Part shown: positions 27,426-36,755 of the stretch, one piece after another
Layout: the number at the start of each line of letters is the position of its first letter
Numbering within the stretch: position 1 is the first letter of the stretch
DNA from: an uncultured Glaciecola sp.
Lineage (GTDB): Bacteria > Pseudomonadota > Gammaproteobacteria > Enterobacterales > Alteromonadaceae
Reading direction: 5' to 3'
Assembly (NCBI GenBank): GCA_947496235.1
Contig: CANMCE010000004.1
Coordinates: 1-64,000, forward strand
DNA length: 64,000 bases
Notes under the pieces: model-generated
Told to the model about the DNA's origin: nothing
Database searches by the model: none
What the model saw: only the letters and a program-made list of their open reading frames with translations
Translations under genes and position numbers: made by a program

Positions 27426-27531
27426 TTATAGAAGGCGCTTCTCAATTGAAAGACGCTGTGAACCCATCCATGGGCGCTCTACGAAATCATCCATGATTTC
27501 GAAGCTTTCAATTGAGAAGCGCCTTCTATAA
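27426..27531. repeat. Palindromic (MITE/REP-like) element between ribBX and ribH
   Basis: A perfect 27-bp inverted repeat (left arm 27426-27452 beginning TTATAGAAGGCGCTTC, right arm 27505-27531) flanks a 52-bp centre. The centre has two smaller hairpins, CCCATCCATGGG (27463-27474) and the 9-bp stem CGAAATCAT/ATGATTTCG with loop CC (27482-27501). Both share the core CATCCATG. RNA copied from either strand could fold as a three-way or cloverleaf-like structure. There is no coding potential. It resembles a mobile non-autonomous repeat, but its copy number cannot be seen here. It sits inside a cotranscribed cluster. Confidence 0.85.
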
Positions 27532-27583
27532 CCACAAAATCTACTTAGCTCGAAGATGTCCAAAACCTTGTTAAGTACTAGGT

Positions 27584-28684
27584 TTACTCGCTTACGTATT
27601 CAACCACTTCCAAGCCAAAGCCTGATAGTGCACTGTATTTTACTGGTTTACTTAACAAGCGCATTTTTTTAATGCCAAGTGACGCCAAGATTTGACTACC
27701 AACCCCCACGGTTCGTGAAGATCCTTGCCATTCTTTTCCGATAGAGGAAATGCCTTTATCTTCAGCTTCAAATTGTTTTACTCGCGATTCAATATCTTCT
27801 TGTTTGCCAAGAAGAACTAAAACCCCGCCTTCATCATTAATGCGTTGCATGGCATTCTGTAACGACATAGAACGATTAATAGAACGGGTAGAACCCAATA
27901 GGTCACTTAAGGTATTTTGCAAATGTACGCGCACTAGTGTGGGTTGTTCGGGGTCGATATCCCCTTTCTTCAATGCAAAATGGATTTGATTATCGATGAC
28001 ATCTTTGTAAGTAATGAGCTCAAACTCACCGAAAGTGGTTGGCAATGCACAGGTTGCAACCTTTTCTATAGTCGTTTCGTTTAAATTACGATATTCGATG
28101 AGATCTGCGATAGTTCCAAGTTTAATACCGTGCTTTTCAGCGAACTTTTCTAACTCGGGACGACGAGCCATAGTGCCGTCTTCGTTCAAAACCTCTACGA
28201 TAACCGCTGCCGGCTCGCATCCCGCTAAGCGGGCAAGGTCAATTCCAGCCTCTGTATGACCTGCGCGATTTAAAACGCCACCATCTTTAGCTACTAGGGG
28301 GAAAATATGACCAGGTTGCACAATATCTTCAGCCACCGCATCTTTATTCACTGCTGCTAATATAGTGGTAGCTCTATCGGCAGCAGAAATACCTGTGGAT
28401 ACACCTTTAGCAGCTTCAATTGATACAGTAAAAGCAGTTGAAAACTGCGCACCATTTTTATCCACCATTAAGGGAAGATTTAATCGCTGGCATTTTTCCC
28501 TAGTCATTGGCAAACAGACTAAGCCTTTAGCATGAGTAACCATAAAGTTAATATCTTCTGGCGTGACAAATTCAGCGGCCATAATAATATCACCTTCATT
28601 TTCACGATCCTCGTCATCCATAAGGATGACCATTTTGCCTTGTTTGATGTCTTCGATTATTTCAGCGGTTGAATGTATGCTCAT
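27584..28684 (-). CDS. ribB: 3,4-dihydroxy-2-butanone 4-phosphate synthase with degenerate GTP cyclohydrolase II domain (RibBX)
   Basis: 366 residues. The first 200 are a complete RibB domain: [20 protein letters not shown], then [14 protein letters not shown], and the catalytic region with [15 protein letters not shown]. The second half aligns with GTP cyclohydrolase II, but the zinc-cysteine cluster is absent ([20 protein letters not shown] replaces the C-x10-CDC stretch). This is the RibBX type known from Shewanella and relatives. GTP cyclohydrolase II must then be supplied by a separate ribA outside the window. It starts 9 bp after ribE. No FMN riboswitch is visible. Confidence 0.93.
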   Translation of the reverse strand: MSIHSTAEIIEDIKQGKMVILMDDEDRENEGDIIMAAEFVTPEDINFMVTHAKGLVCLPMTREKCQRLNLPLMVDKNGAQFSTAFTVSIEAAKGVSTGISAADRATTILAAVNKDAVAEDIVQPGHIFPLVAKDGGVLNRAGHTEAGIDLARLAGCEPAAVIVEVLNEDGTMARRPELEKFAEKHGIKLGTIADLIEYRNLNETTIEKVATCALPTTFGEFELITYKDVIDNQIHFALKKGDIDPEQPTLVRVHLQNTLSDLLGSTRSINRSMSLQNAMQRINDEGGVLVLLGKQEDIESRVKQFEAEDKGISSIGKEWQGSSRTVGVGSQILASLGIKKMRLLSKPVKYSALSGFGLEVVEYVSE

Positions 28685-28693
28685 TTTTTTCTC

Positions 28694-29353
28694 TTATTTT
28701 AAATACCCATGTTCTGCCAAAAAGCTAAGACTAATATCCTGTTTTGTCTCTTCTGCCGCTTTATCACCTAGCATTAAACGCTCTAAATATCGCGCGATTA
28801 AATCTACTTCTAAATTCACTTTAGTACCGGATTTATAACTACCGATTATTGTTTCTTGTAATGTATGCGGAATCAACCACAGCATAAAACTCGCACCTTT
28901 AACCTGATTAACCGTGAGGCTAACGCCGTCCACAGTAATAGATCCTTTGTGCGCTATATATTTTGCTAAATCATCTGGCGCCTTTACCCAAATTTCCACG
29001 TAGCGAGTATGATTAGTGACTGAAATAACCTCGCCCACCCCATCAACGTGACCGGAAACTATATGCCCACCAAATCGAGTATCAGCACGCATTGCTTTTT
29101 CAAGATTGACTGAGCTTCCGGTTGTATAGTTTGCAAAGCCGGTATGGCGAATGGTTTCTTCAGAAACATCTGCCGCATAAACATTTTTACCCAAGTTTAC
29201 CACGGTTAAACAAACACCATTGGTGGCTATACTATCGCCCAATTTTACATCAGAAAAATCCAATGTGTTGGACTCTACTTCCAACCTAATGTCCTGACCT
29301 TTTTGTGCTAGCGTTTTAATAGTACCTTTAGCTTCTATAATACCGGTAAACAT
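28694..29353 (-). CDS. ribE: Riboflavin synthase alpha subunit
   Basis: 219 residues with the internal duplication of riboflavin synthase. The start MFTGIIEAKGTIKTL is diagnostic. The two lumazine-binding halves show SIATNGVCLTVVN and GSITVDGVSLTVNQV. It dismutates two lumazine molecules into riboflavin and a ribitylamino-uracil, the last step of the pathway. It overlaps the ribD stop by 1 bp. The same gene is called ribC in E. coli. Confidence 0.96.
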   Translation of the reverse strand: MFTGIIEAKGTIKTLAQKGQDIRLEVESNTLDFSDVKLGDSIATNGVCLTVVNLGKNVYAADVSEETIRHTGFANYTTGSSVNLEKAMRADTRFGGHIVSGHVDGVGEVISVTNHTRYVEIWVKAPDDLAKYIAHKGSITVDGVSLTVNQVKGASFMLWLIPHTLQETIIGSYKSGTKVNLEVDLIARYLERLMLGDKAAEETKQDISLSFLAEHGYLK

Positions 29354-30477
29354 TATGCTTTATCCTGCGAAAAAAGAATTTCTAATTTAACATCATTACC
29401 AATGCGGCTGATATTCGATATTGGGGCGTTTACAGCATTTTGCAAATCGGTTATTTCATCCATTATCAGCAAATCATGCCCTTTATCACCTAATATCATT
29501 GGCGCTTGATAAATGATCAATCGATCAACTAACTGCTGTTGAATCAGAGCCCCACACAAATTTGCACCAGCTTCGACCCAAAGGTGATTTATTTGCTGTT
29601 CACAACACAGGTTTTTAAGTACGGCTTTAAGATCAACATATTGCCCATCTTTTTCTACTTGTATTTGTCGAGTAGTTGATTGATTTAGTTGAAGATTTCT
29701 TGTCAAATTATACACCAGATTAGGATGCCCATCGAGAAACAATCCAAACTGGTCCGTCAATTGATTTTTACCGTCAATGATGACTCTAAGAGGCTGTTGT
29801 TGCCTATATTCGAAACTGCTTTGGATAGCTTGGGGGAGCTCTTCGGTTCGCACGTTTAAACGAGGGTTATCAGAGATTACAGTGCCCGAGCCCGTTAGAA
29901 TTGCACAGGCTTTAGCACGTTCAATTTGCACATCTCGTCTTGATTGGGCGGATGTGATCCATTTACTTTTACCATTCGCTAATGCTGTTTTACCGTCTAA
30001 ACTACAAGCCAATTTGACGGTTACATATGGTCTTTGACCTTGCATGCGCTTAAAGAAACCAAGATTTAGCAGGTTTGCGTCTTGTTCTAAAACGCCCAAA
30101 GTGACTTCAATACCAGCGCTTTTAAGCATACTGATACCATTGCCGGCAACCAAAGGATTTGGATCTTGGCAAGCAATAACTACGCGTTTTATTTTGGCTT
30201 TTATTAAGGCGGTTGCGCACGCCCCTGTACGACCAATATGAGAACAAGGCTCTAATGTGACATAAGCAGTGCTACCTTCGGCCTCACTACCAGCCTGTTT
30301 TAGAGCGTGGATTTCGGCATGGGCTTCACCCGATTTTTGATGGTATCCTTGCCCTACTACTTCCCCTTGTGCATTCACAATAACACAACCAACATTGGGA
30401 TTTGGTGTAGTAGAAAAACACCCTTTTGACGCAAGTTTTATGGCTTTCGCCATGAAGCTCTCATCTTGCCCTAACAT
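29353..30477 (-). CDS. ribD: Bifunctional riboflavin deaminase/reductase RibD
   Basis: 374 residues. The N-terminal cytidine-deaminase-like domain (about 1-145) has the zinc site HAEIHAL and PCSHIGRTGAC. The C-terminal reductase domain (about 150-370) begins VTVKLACSLDGKTALANGKS. It performs the second and third steps from the GTP-derived pyrimidine. The N-terminus (MLGQDESFMAKAIKLAS) aligns with E. coli RibD. It follows nrdR by 5 bp, the usual nrdR-ribD pairing. Confidence 0.96.
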   Translation of the reverse strand: MLGQDESFMAKAIKLASKGCFSTTPNPNVGCVIVNAQGEVVGQGYHQKSGEAHAEIHALKQAGSEAEGSTAYVTLEPCSHIGRTGACATALIKAKIKRVVIACQDPNPLVAGNGISMLKSAGIEVTLGVLEQDANLLNLGFFKRMQGQRPYVTVKLACSLDGKTALANGKSKWITSAQSRRDVQIERAKACAILTGSGTVISDNPRLNVRTEELPQAIQSSFEYRQQQPLRVIIDGKNQLTDQFGLFLDGHPNLVYNLTRNLQLNQSTTRQIQVEKDGQYVDLKAVLKNLCCEQQINHLWVEAGANLCGALIQQQLVDRLIIYQAPMILGDKGHDLLIMDEITDLQNAVNAPISNISRIGNDVKLEILFSQDKA

Positions 30478-30482
30478 AGTTT

Positions 30483-30935
30483 TTAATCATCGCCTAGTTT
30501 AGCTATTTCTTCGCCAAATTCTTTAATATCTTCAAATGACCGATATACAGAAGCAAATCTAACATAAGCAACCTTATCCAAGGTTTTTAAGTGCTGCATT
30601 ATCAATTCACCGACCAACTCACTGGTCACTTCCCTTTCACCTGTGGCTCTTAGGGAAGATTTGATCTTATCAATGCTTTGTTCAATTGCTTCGGTACTGA
30701 CAGGACGTTTTTCCAATGAACGGCGTAGTCCGGCCCTTAGTTTATCTTCGTTAAAAGGCTCTCGACTTTTATCTCGTTTTATAATCCATGGCATGACTAA
30801 TTCTGCAATTTCAAAAGTAGTAAATCTTTCATTGCAAAATGTACATTGTCGTCGACGCCTTACTTGAGCGCCATCTGACACCAATCTGGAATCAATCACT
30901 TTAGTTTCTTGTTTTCTACAGAATGGGCAAAACAT
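30483..30935 (-). CDS. nrdR: Transcriptional repressor NrdR
   Basis: 150 residues. The N-terminal zinc ribbon uses Cys3, Cys6, Cys31 and Cys34, followed by an ATP-cone domain (about 49-139). It represses ribonucleotide reductase genes when dATP fills the cone. AAGGAG lies 5 nt before the ATG. It starts the nrdR-ribD-ribE-ribBX run, 97 bp after the glyA stop and behind a strong terminator, so it needs its own promoter. Confidence 0.96.
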   Translation of the reverse strand: MFCPFCRKQETKVIDSRLVSDGAQVRRRRQCTFCNERFTTFEIAELVMPWIIKRDKSREPFNEDKLRAGLRRSLEKRPVSTEAIEQSIDKIKSSLRATGEREVTSELVGELIMQHLKTLDKVAYVRFASVYRSFEDIKEFGEEIAKLGDD

Positions 30936-30967
30936 TTCATCTCCTTGGCTATTTAAGCCCTGAGAAC

Positions 30968-30994
30968 AAAAAGCTGGATTGGATCCAGCTTTTT
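30968..30994 (-). terminator. Terminator of glyA
   Basis: A perfect 12-bp stem AAAAAGCTGGAT (30968-30979) / ATCCAGCTTTTT (30983-30994) with a 3-nt loop. On the minus strand it ends in TTTTTGTT, right after the glyA stop and before nrdR. Confidence 0.9.
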
Positions 30995-31032
30995 CTTGTT
31001 AACTTTATTAGGTTAATCTTAACCAAAATAAG

Positions 31033-32289
31033 TTATCCATATACTGGGAATGATGCGCAAAGGCTTACAACTTCACCCTTTACTCGCTCGATAACACTTT
31101 CGTCACCCATGTTATCTAAAATATCACAGATCCAACTAGCAACTTGTTTAGCTTCTGTTTCACCGAAGCCGCGACGAGTAATCGCTGGCGTACCTATACG
31201 TAACCCACTTGTGACAAATGGAGAACGAGGATCATTAGGCACTGAGTTTTTGTTAACGGTAATATTAGCACTGCCAAGTGCCGCGTCTGCATCTTTACCT
31301 GTTATGTCTTTATCGATGAGGTCAAGTAAGAAAAGATGGTTTTCAGTACCATTTGATACGACTTTATAGCCTCTTTCTTGAATAATCGACACCATAGCTT
31401 TGGCATTTTTTAGTACCTGAGCCTGATACACTTTAAAGTCATCAGACAGAGCTTCTTTAAATGCTACCGCTTTTGCAGCAATAACGTGACACAATGGTCC
31501 ACCTTGGTTACCTGGGAATACAGAACTATTCAATTTTTTGTAAATAGTTTCATCGCCACATGCGCTGATAATTAAACCGCCGCGTGGACCTGCTAATGTT
31601 TTATGGGTAGTGGTAGTTACTACATGCGCGTGTGGTACAGGGCTTGGATATAAACCAGCAGCAACTAAGCCAGCAACGTGTGCCATGTCCACCAGCAAAT
31701 AAGCTCCAACTTTGTCCGCTATTTCTCTAAACTTTGCCCAATCAACAATGCCCGAATAAGCTGAAAAACCGCCTATTATCATTTTAGGCTTATGTTCAAG
31801 TGCCAATGCTTCCACTTGGTCGTAATCAATAATGCCAGTTTCTGGGTGAATGCCATATTGAACTGCGTGATATGTCTTACCAGAAAAGTTCACGTGAGAA
31901 CCGTGGGTCAAATGACCACCGTCTGCCAAGCTCATGCCTAGGACTGTATCATTAGCATCTAATAGAGCCATGAAAACTGCTGCATTGGCCTGAGAACCTG
32001 AATGCGGTTGAACATTAGCATAGTCAGCCCCAAATAATTTTTTTGCACGTTCTATCGCCAACTCTTCAGCAACATCTACATGTTCACAACCGCCATAGTA
32101 GCGTTTACCTGGGTAACCTTCAGCATATTTATTCGTTAATTGAGACCCCTGAGCTTCAAGAACACGAGGACTACAATAGTTTTCAGACGCTATCAATTCG
32201 ATGTGGTGTTCTTGACGTTGCTTTTCTTTTTCCATTGCACTGGCTAGTTCTGGATCGAACTCTTCGATGGTCATTTTACTTGATAACAT
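31033..32289 (-). CDS. glyA: Serine hydroxymethyltransferase
   Basis: 418 residues from the ATG at 32289, which has GAGGAG 5-6 nt upstream and agrees with the family N-terminus. The pyridoxal phosphate lysine lies in [26 protein letters not shown] and [14 protein letters not shown] are conserved active-site segments. It interconverts serine and glycine, supplying methylene-tetrahydrofolate. Its product serine links to serB and pssA elsewhere in this window. It is probably monocistronic, since a strong terminator follows. Confidence 0.97.
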   Translation of the reverse strand: MLSSKMTIEEFDPELASAMEKEKQRQEHHIELIASENYCSPRVLEAQGSQLTNKYAEGYPGKRYYGGCEHVDVAEELAIERAKKLFGADYANVQPHSGSQANAAVFMALLDANDTVLGMSLADGGHLTHGSHVNFSGKTYHAVQYGIHPETGIIDYDQVEALALEHKPKMIIGGFSAYSGIVDWAKFREIADKVGAYLLVDMAHVAGLVAAGLYPSPVPHAHVVTTTTHKTLAGPRGGLIISACGDETIYKKLNSSVFPGNQGGPLCHVIAAKAVAFKEALSDDFKVYQAQVLKNAKAMVSIIQERGYKVVSNGTENHLFLLDLIDKDITGKDADAALGSANITVNKNSVPNDPRSPFVTSGLRIGTPAITRRGFGETEAKQVASWICDILDNMGDESVIERVKGEVVSLCASFPVYG

Positions 32290-32427
32290 AGGGTCTCCTC
32301 GAAACAAACGGCTTTTTGGGCATACTTCATACTAAAAAATCGCGGGTATTGTAGCCCAAATAAGATAATTGTATAGAGTCAGAACTGAATAACTTAAGCA
32401 AAATTGTTCAGTCTTAAATACATTCTT

Positions 32428-33438
32428 TTACTCGCCCTTTTCGAGATTTTTTACGCGATCAAATAATTTGTCGATATTTCTCATTCTTACGGTGTTTCTC
32501 TGCCAGTCCTTACTTGGCAAAGCCGGCATGCCCGAAGAATAGCTCCCAGACTGGGTAATACTTTTTGTTACCATGGTAAAGCCGGTTATTTGCACTTTAT
32601 CTGTAATGCTTAAATGCCCAGCAATGCCGCAATGGCCGCCAATAACCACATAATTGCCGATGGTGACACTTCCTGCAATGCCCACACTGCCGCAAATACA
32701 AGAATGATTACCAACTACCACGTTATGGGCAATTTGAACATGGTTATCAATAATACAGTTTTTACCGATAACGGTATCGTCTAACGCTCCTCTGTCAATA
32801 CAAGTACCAGCGCCTATTTCAGTATCATCACCAATTCTCACACCACCGGTTTGTGGAATTTTGACCCAAACACCTTTGTCATTCGCGTATCCAAAACCGT
32901 CTGAACCTATATTAGTGCCACTGTGCACGGATACGTTGTTCCCAAGGTGTACTCCGTGGTAGATGGTCACATTAGGTTTTAGAGATACAGCTTTACCCAA
33001 TATAGAATTTTTACCAATGTAACAACCTGCGCTAATCACACTATTGTCGCCAATCACAGCACCGTCACTAACGGTTACATGAGGTCCAATATGGACATTC
33101 TCACCAATTGTCGCTAAGGGTGAAATATCGGCCAAGTCAGATATACCACCATTAGGCACAGGTGTGGTATCTAATAATTGCGCAGCAAGAGCAAATCCAA
33201 CATAAGGGTTTTGATGCACTATCTTGTTGCCAGCAAAGTTCTGAGCGTCTTTTGCAGAAAGTATGACACATCCTGCTGCACTGTCTTTTAGATCACTGGT
33301 ATATTTACTGTTTGATAAAAAAGACATTTGATTTTCATTAGCACTGGCTAAGGTCGCCATGCTTGTAATTTGTTTAGATCCATCGCCATCTACGTCGCCG
33401 CCTATTTTTTCGGCAATCTGATTAATGGTATATGTCAT
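32428..33438 (-). CDS. lpxD: UDP-3-O-(3-hydroxymyristoyl)glucosamine N-acyltransferase
   Basis: 336 residues, close to the family length. An N-terminal uridine-binding domain (about 1-100) is followed by a left-handed beta-helix of hexapeptide repeats (about 105-300). The catalytic His lies in [15 protein letters not shown], and [18 protein letters not shown] is a strong LpxD signature. It adds the second 3-hydroxyacyl chain in lipid A synthesis. It stands alone here, not in the usual bamA-skp-lpxD-fabZ-lpxA group, so it may be a second copy. Confidence 0.88.
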   Translation of the reverse strand: MTYTINQIAEKIGGDVDGDGSKQITSMATLASANENQMSFLSNSKYTSDLKDSAAGCVILSAKDAQNFAGNKIVHQNPYVGFALAAQLLDTTPVPNGGISDLADISPLATIGENVHIGPHVTVSDGAVIGDNSVISAGCYIGKNSILGKAVSLKPNVTIYHGVHLGNNVSVHSGTNIGSDGFGYANDKGVWVKIPQTGGVRIGDDTEIGAGTCIDRGALDDTVIGKNCIIDNHVQIAHNVVVGNHSCICGSVGIAGSVTIGNYVVIGGHCGIAGHLSITDKVQITGFTMVTKSITQSGSYSSGMPALPSKDWQRNTVRMRNIDKLFDRVKNLEKGE

Positions 33439-33507
33439 TCAACAACCCTTAGATTAAAAAATTCGAATTTTTATACGGTTAATATGGGGATATTAGCACA
33501 ATTTTCT

Positions 33508-33536
33508 ATGACTAATTTTGCCTAACTGTTTACAAT
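33508..33536 (+). promoter_or_regulatory. Candidate sigma-70 promoter of ettA
   Basis: ATGACT (33508-33513), 17 bp, then TACAAT (33531-33536). The -10 box matches five of six positions, the -35 box four. It lies 34 bp before the ettA start codon. Confidence 0.45.
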
Positions 33537-33569
33537 ACGCAGTAATTTTTAGCTATCAAAAGATTTCAC

Positions 33570-35237
33570 ATGGCCCAATACGTTTATTCAATGCATAGAG
33601 TGGGTAAAATTGTCCCACCGAATCGTCAAATTTTAAAAAATATCAGCTTAAGCTTTTTCCCAGGTGCGAAAATCGGTGTTCTTGGTTTAAACGGTGCTGG
33701 TAAATCAACCTTACTTCGAATTATGGCTGGCGTTGATACTGAAATAGAGGGTGAAGCTAGGCCCCAGCCCGGACTTAAAATTGGTTATTTGCCCCAAGAG
33801 CCTAAATTGGATGAAAGCAAAGATGTACGAGGCAACATAGAAGAGGCGGTGGCAGATGTTGTTGATGCGTTAGCCAGAATCGATCAAGTTTATGCAGCCT
33901 ATGCAGAACCTGATGCAGATTTTGATGCTTTGGCCAAAGAACAAGGTGAATTAGAAGCCATTATCCAAAGTAAAGACGGTCATAACTTAGACAATGCACT
34001 TGAGCGGGCTGCAGATGCGTTAAGATTGCCGCCTTGGGATGCGGATGTTACTAAGTTATCGGGTGGCGAAAGAAGACGGGTGGCTTTGTGCAAACTATTG
34101 TTAGAAAAGCCAGAAATGCTTTTACTGGATGAGCCGACCAACCACCTTGACGCAGAGTCAGTAGCTTGGTTAGAACGTTTCTTACACGACTATGAAGGCA
34201 CTGTGGTCGCCATTACCCATGATAGATATTTCTTGGATAATGTAGCTGGTTGGATCTTGGAACTAGACAGAGGTGAAGGTATCCCTTGGGAAGGTAACTA
34301 CTCTAGCTGGCTAGAACAAAAAGATAAACGTTTAGAGCAAGAAGAACGCTCAGAAAACGCTCGTCAAAAGTCGATTAAGCAAGAATTAGAATGGGTACGT
34401 TCAAATCCCAAAGGTCGTCAAGCAAAAAGTAAAGCGCGTATGGCCAGATTTGAAGAGCTCAATACTTCTGATTATCAAAAACGTAATGAAACAAACGAGT
34501 TATTCATTCCACCAGGTGAACGCTTAGGTGACAAAGTAATTGAAGTTGAAAATCTTTGTAAATCATACGGCGATAGACTACTCATTGATGATTTATCATT
34601 CAAAGTACCCAAGGGAGCTATCGTAGGTATCATCGGACCAAACGGTGCGGGTAAATCAACGCTGTTTAGAATGCTTACCGGTATTGAACAGCCCGACAGC
34701 GGTAAAATTGACATCGGCGATACCGTAAAAATTGCCAGTGTTGATCAATTTAGAGATCATATGGATGGCAACAAAACCGTATGGCAAGAATTGTCTGATG
34801 GTTTAGATTTAGTCAAGATTGGTAATTTTGAGTTAAACAGCCGAGCTTATTGCAGTCGATTTAACTTTAAAGGAACCGATCAGCAAAAATTCATCAAAGA
34901 TCTGTCCGGCGGGGAGCGTAACCGTGTGCACTTGGCTAAGTTATTGAAAGCGGGAGGCAACGTATTACTGCTGGATGAACCGACCAACGACCTAGATGTT
35001 GAAACCTTGCGTGCTCTTGAAAATGCTCTACTTGAATTCCCTGGATGCGCCATGGTTATATCCCACGACCGTTGGTTCCTAGACCGAGTAGCGACACACA
35101 TTATGGATTATCGCGATGAAGGTAAAATCAACTTCTATGAAGGTAACTACAACGAATACGAAAGCTGGTTAAAAGAAAACTTTGGTCAAGACGTTGTAGA
35201 ACCTCATCGTTTAAAATATAAAAAAATGTCCGACTAA
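33570..35237 (+). CDS. ettA: Energy-dependent translational throttle protein EttA (ABC-F)
   Basis: 555 residues, exactly the E. coli EttA length. It has two ABC domains: Walker A GLNGAGKST (39-47) with LSGGERRRVALC, and GPNGAGKST near 355 with LSGGERNRVHLAKLL. Between them is the charged linker (ARQKSIKQELEWVRSNPKGR) that contacts tRNA. It lacks membrane segments, as ABC-F ribosome factors do. It binds the ribosomal E site and gates entry into elongation according to the ATP/ADP ratio. Its end overlaps radA tail-to-tail by 4 bp. Confidence 0.96.
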   Translation: MAQYVYSMHRVGKIVPPNRQILKNISLSFFPGAKIGVLGLNGAGKSTLLRIMAGVDTEIEGEARPQPGLKIGYLPQEPKLDESKDVRGNIEEAVADVVDALARIDQVYAAYAEPDADFDALAKEQGELEAIIQSKDGHNLDNALERAADALRLPPWDADVTKLSGGERRRVALCKLLLEKPEMLLLDEPTNHLDAESVAWLERFLHDYEGTVVAITHDRYFLDNVAGWILELDRGEGIPWEGNYSSWLEQKDKRLEQEERSENARQKSIKQELEWVRSNPKGRQAKSKARMARFEELNTSDYQKRNETNELFIPPGERLGDKVIEVENLCKSYGDRLLIDDLSFKVPKGAIVGIIGPNGAGKSTLFRMLTGIEQPDSGKIDIGDTVKIASVDQFRDHMDGNKTVWQELSDGLDLVKIGNFELNSRAYCSRFNFKGTDQQKFIKDLSGGERNRVHLAKLLKAGGNVLLLDEPTNDLDVETLRALENALLEFPGCAMVISHDRWFLDRVATHIMDYRDEGKINFYEGNYNEYESWLKENFGQDVVEPHRLKYKKMSD

Positions 35238-36598
35238 ATAGCTTCCAAAGCATCAACTAGCCTAACCACGGGGATTACCTCAATCCCCTCGATAGGCTTT
35301 TTCGGTGCATTAGCTTTCGGCACTATTGCTTTAGTAAAACCATGCTTTGCCGCTTCGCTAATTCGATCTGAACCATGAGGTACAGGTCTTATTTCACCTG
35401 ACAAGCCTACTTCTCCAAAAGCTATTAACCCTTGTGGCAGTACGTTGTTGCGAAAACTTGAAAGCATTGCCAGTAGCAGTGCCAAGTCAGCACTGGTTTC
35501 TGTCACTTTAACGCCCCCAACGACATTCACAAACACATCTTGATCGTGCATTTGAATACCACCATGTCTATGCACCACGGCCAGCAGCATCGCCAAACGA
35601 TTATGGTCGAGCCCGACTGCCACTCGTCTGGGATTTGATAACTGCGAATGGTCTACCAAGGCTTGAATTTCTACTAGTAGTGGTCGCGTACCTTCCCATA
35701 CTGACATTACAATACTGCCAGCAGATGGCTGTTGTTGGCGATTTAAAAAGATGGCTGAAGGATTGGAGACTTCCTTCATCCCTTTTTCGGTCATGCCGAA
35801 TACCCCGAGTTCATTGATTGCCCCGAAGCGATTTTTAGTCCCCCTAAGAGTACGGAAACGTCCGTCACTTTCCCCCTCTAGCATCATGGAACAATCGATG
35901 CAGTGCTCTAGTACTTTAGGGCCTGCCAAACTGCCGTCTTTGGTAACATGGCCAACAATAAACATCGCAATATGATGTTGTTTGGCAAAACGTGTTAGCG
36001 TAGCTGCGCATTCACGTACTTGTGTAACTCCTCCCGGAGCTGAGGGAATATCAGCCATGTTCATAACTTGAATAGAGTCGATAACCATTACTTTGGGTTT
36101 ATGCTCTAAGGCCAAATGGCAGATGGTATCAACATTAGTTTCAGCTAACAGTTTCAGCTTGTCGTCAGGTAATTGTAAGCGTTTTGCTCGCATAGCGACT
36201 TGTTGCAGCGATTCTTCCCCTGTGACATAAAGAACAGAACCTTGTTCGGCTAAAAAGCACATAACTTGTAATAAAAGCGTCGATTTACCTGCGCCTGGAG
36301 ACCCACCAATCAACATTGCAGCTCCCGGCACTATGCCACCTCCTAGGACACGATCTAACTCCTTAAAACCAGAGGTAAACCTAGGTAGCGCAGCGAGATC
36401 AATATCTTGAAGAATTTCAACTTTTGCAGTTGTCGCCCCTGCAAATCCGGAATAACCAGCAGAACGCGCTTCTTTGGCTGTTTGCACCACAAATTCATTT
36501 AGGGTATTCCATTCCCCACAATCTTTACATTGTCCTTGCCAACGCACGTGCTCAGCACCGCATTGATTACATACATAAGCGATTTTTTTCTTTGCCAT
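35234..36598 (-). CDS. radA: DNA repair protein RadA
   Basis: 454 residues. An N-terminal C4 zinc finger uses Cys10, Cys13, Cys24 and Cys27. The RecA-like ATPase core has Walker A GGSPGAGKST near residue 95, and the RadA-specific KNRFG motif follows in RGTKNRFGAINELG. A Lon-protease-like C-terminal domain lacks the proteolytic site. It drives branch migration of recombination intermediates. In Vibrio and Shewanella radA also lies beside a PilZ gene and serB, as here. Confidence 0.96.
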   Translation of the reverse strand: MAKKKIAYVCNQCGAEHVRWQGQCKDCGEWNTLNEFVVQTAKEARSAGYSGFAGATTAKVEILQDIDLAALPRFTSGFKELDRVLGGGIVPGAAMLIGGSPGAGKSTLLLQVMCFLAEQGSVLYVTGEESLQQVAMRAKRLQLPDDKLKLLAETNVDTICHLALEHKPKVMVIDSIQVMNMADIPSAPGGVTQVRECAATLTRFAKQHHIAMFIVGHVTKDGSLAGPKVLEHCIDCSMMLEGESDGRFRTLRGTKNRFGAINELGVFGMTEKGMKEVSNPSAIFLNRQQQPSAGSIVMSVWEGTRPLLVEIQALVDHSQLSNPRRVAVGLDHNRLAMLLAVVHRHGGIQMHDQDVFVNVVGGVKVTETSADLALLLAMLSSFRNNVLPQGLIAFGEVGLSGEIRPVPHGSDRISEAAKHGFTKAIVPKANAPKKPIEGIEVIPVVRLVDALEAI

Positions 36599-36755
36599 TA
36601 TTTTTCTTTTAATTTGTTTTTCAGACCAATCTTATTGTAAGTTGACTCAATAATTCAGCAAAACCTGCTGTTTGTTGCATTATTTGTTGCGTTGCGAACC
36701 ACAATGATCAAAGTTATCAGTAGTTTTTCCGATATATAAAGAAGAATGGAAAATT

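Noticed and set aside
27315..27583. Possible FMN riboswitch near ribBX/ribH
   Set aside because: The conserved RFN helices and the AGGGGCA core are not present on either strand; the structure is instead a perfect palindrome.
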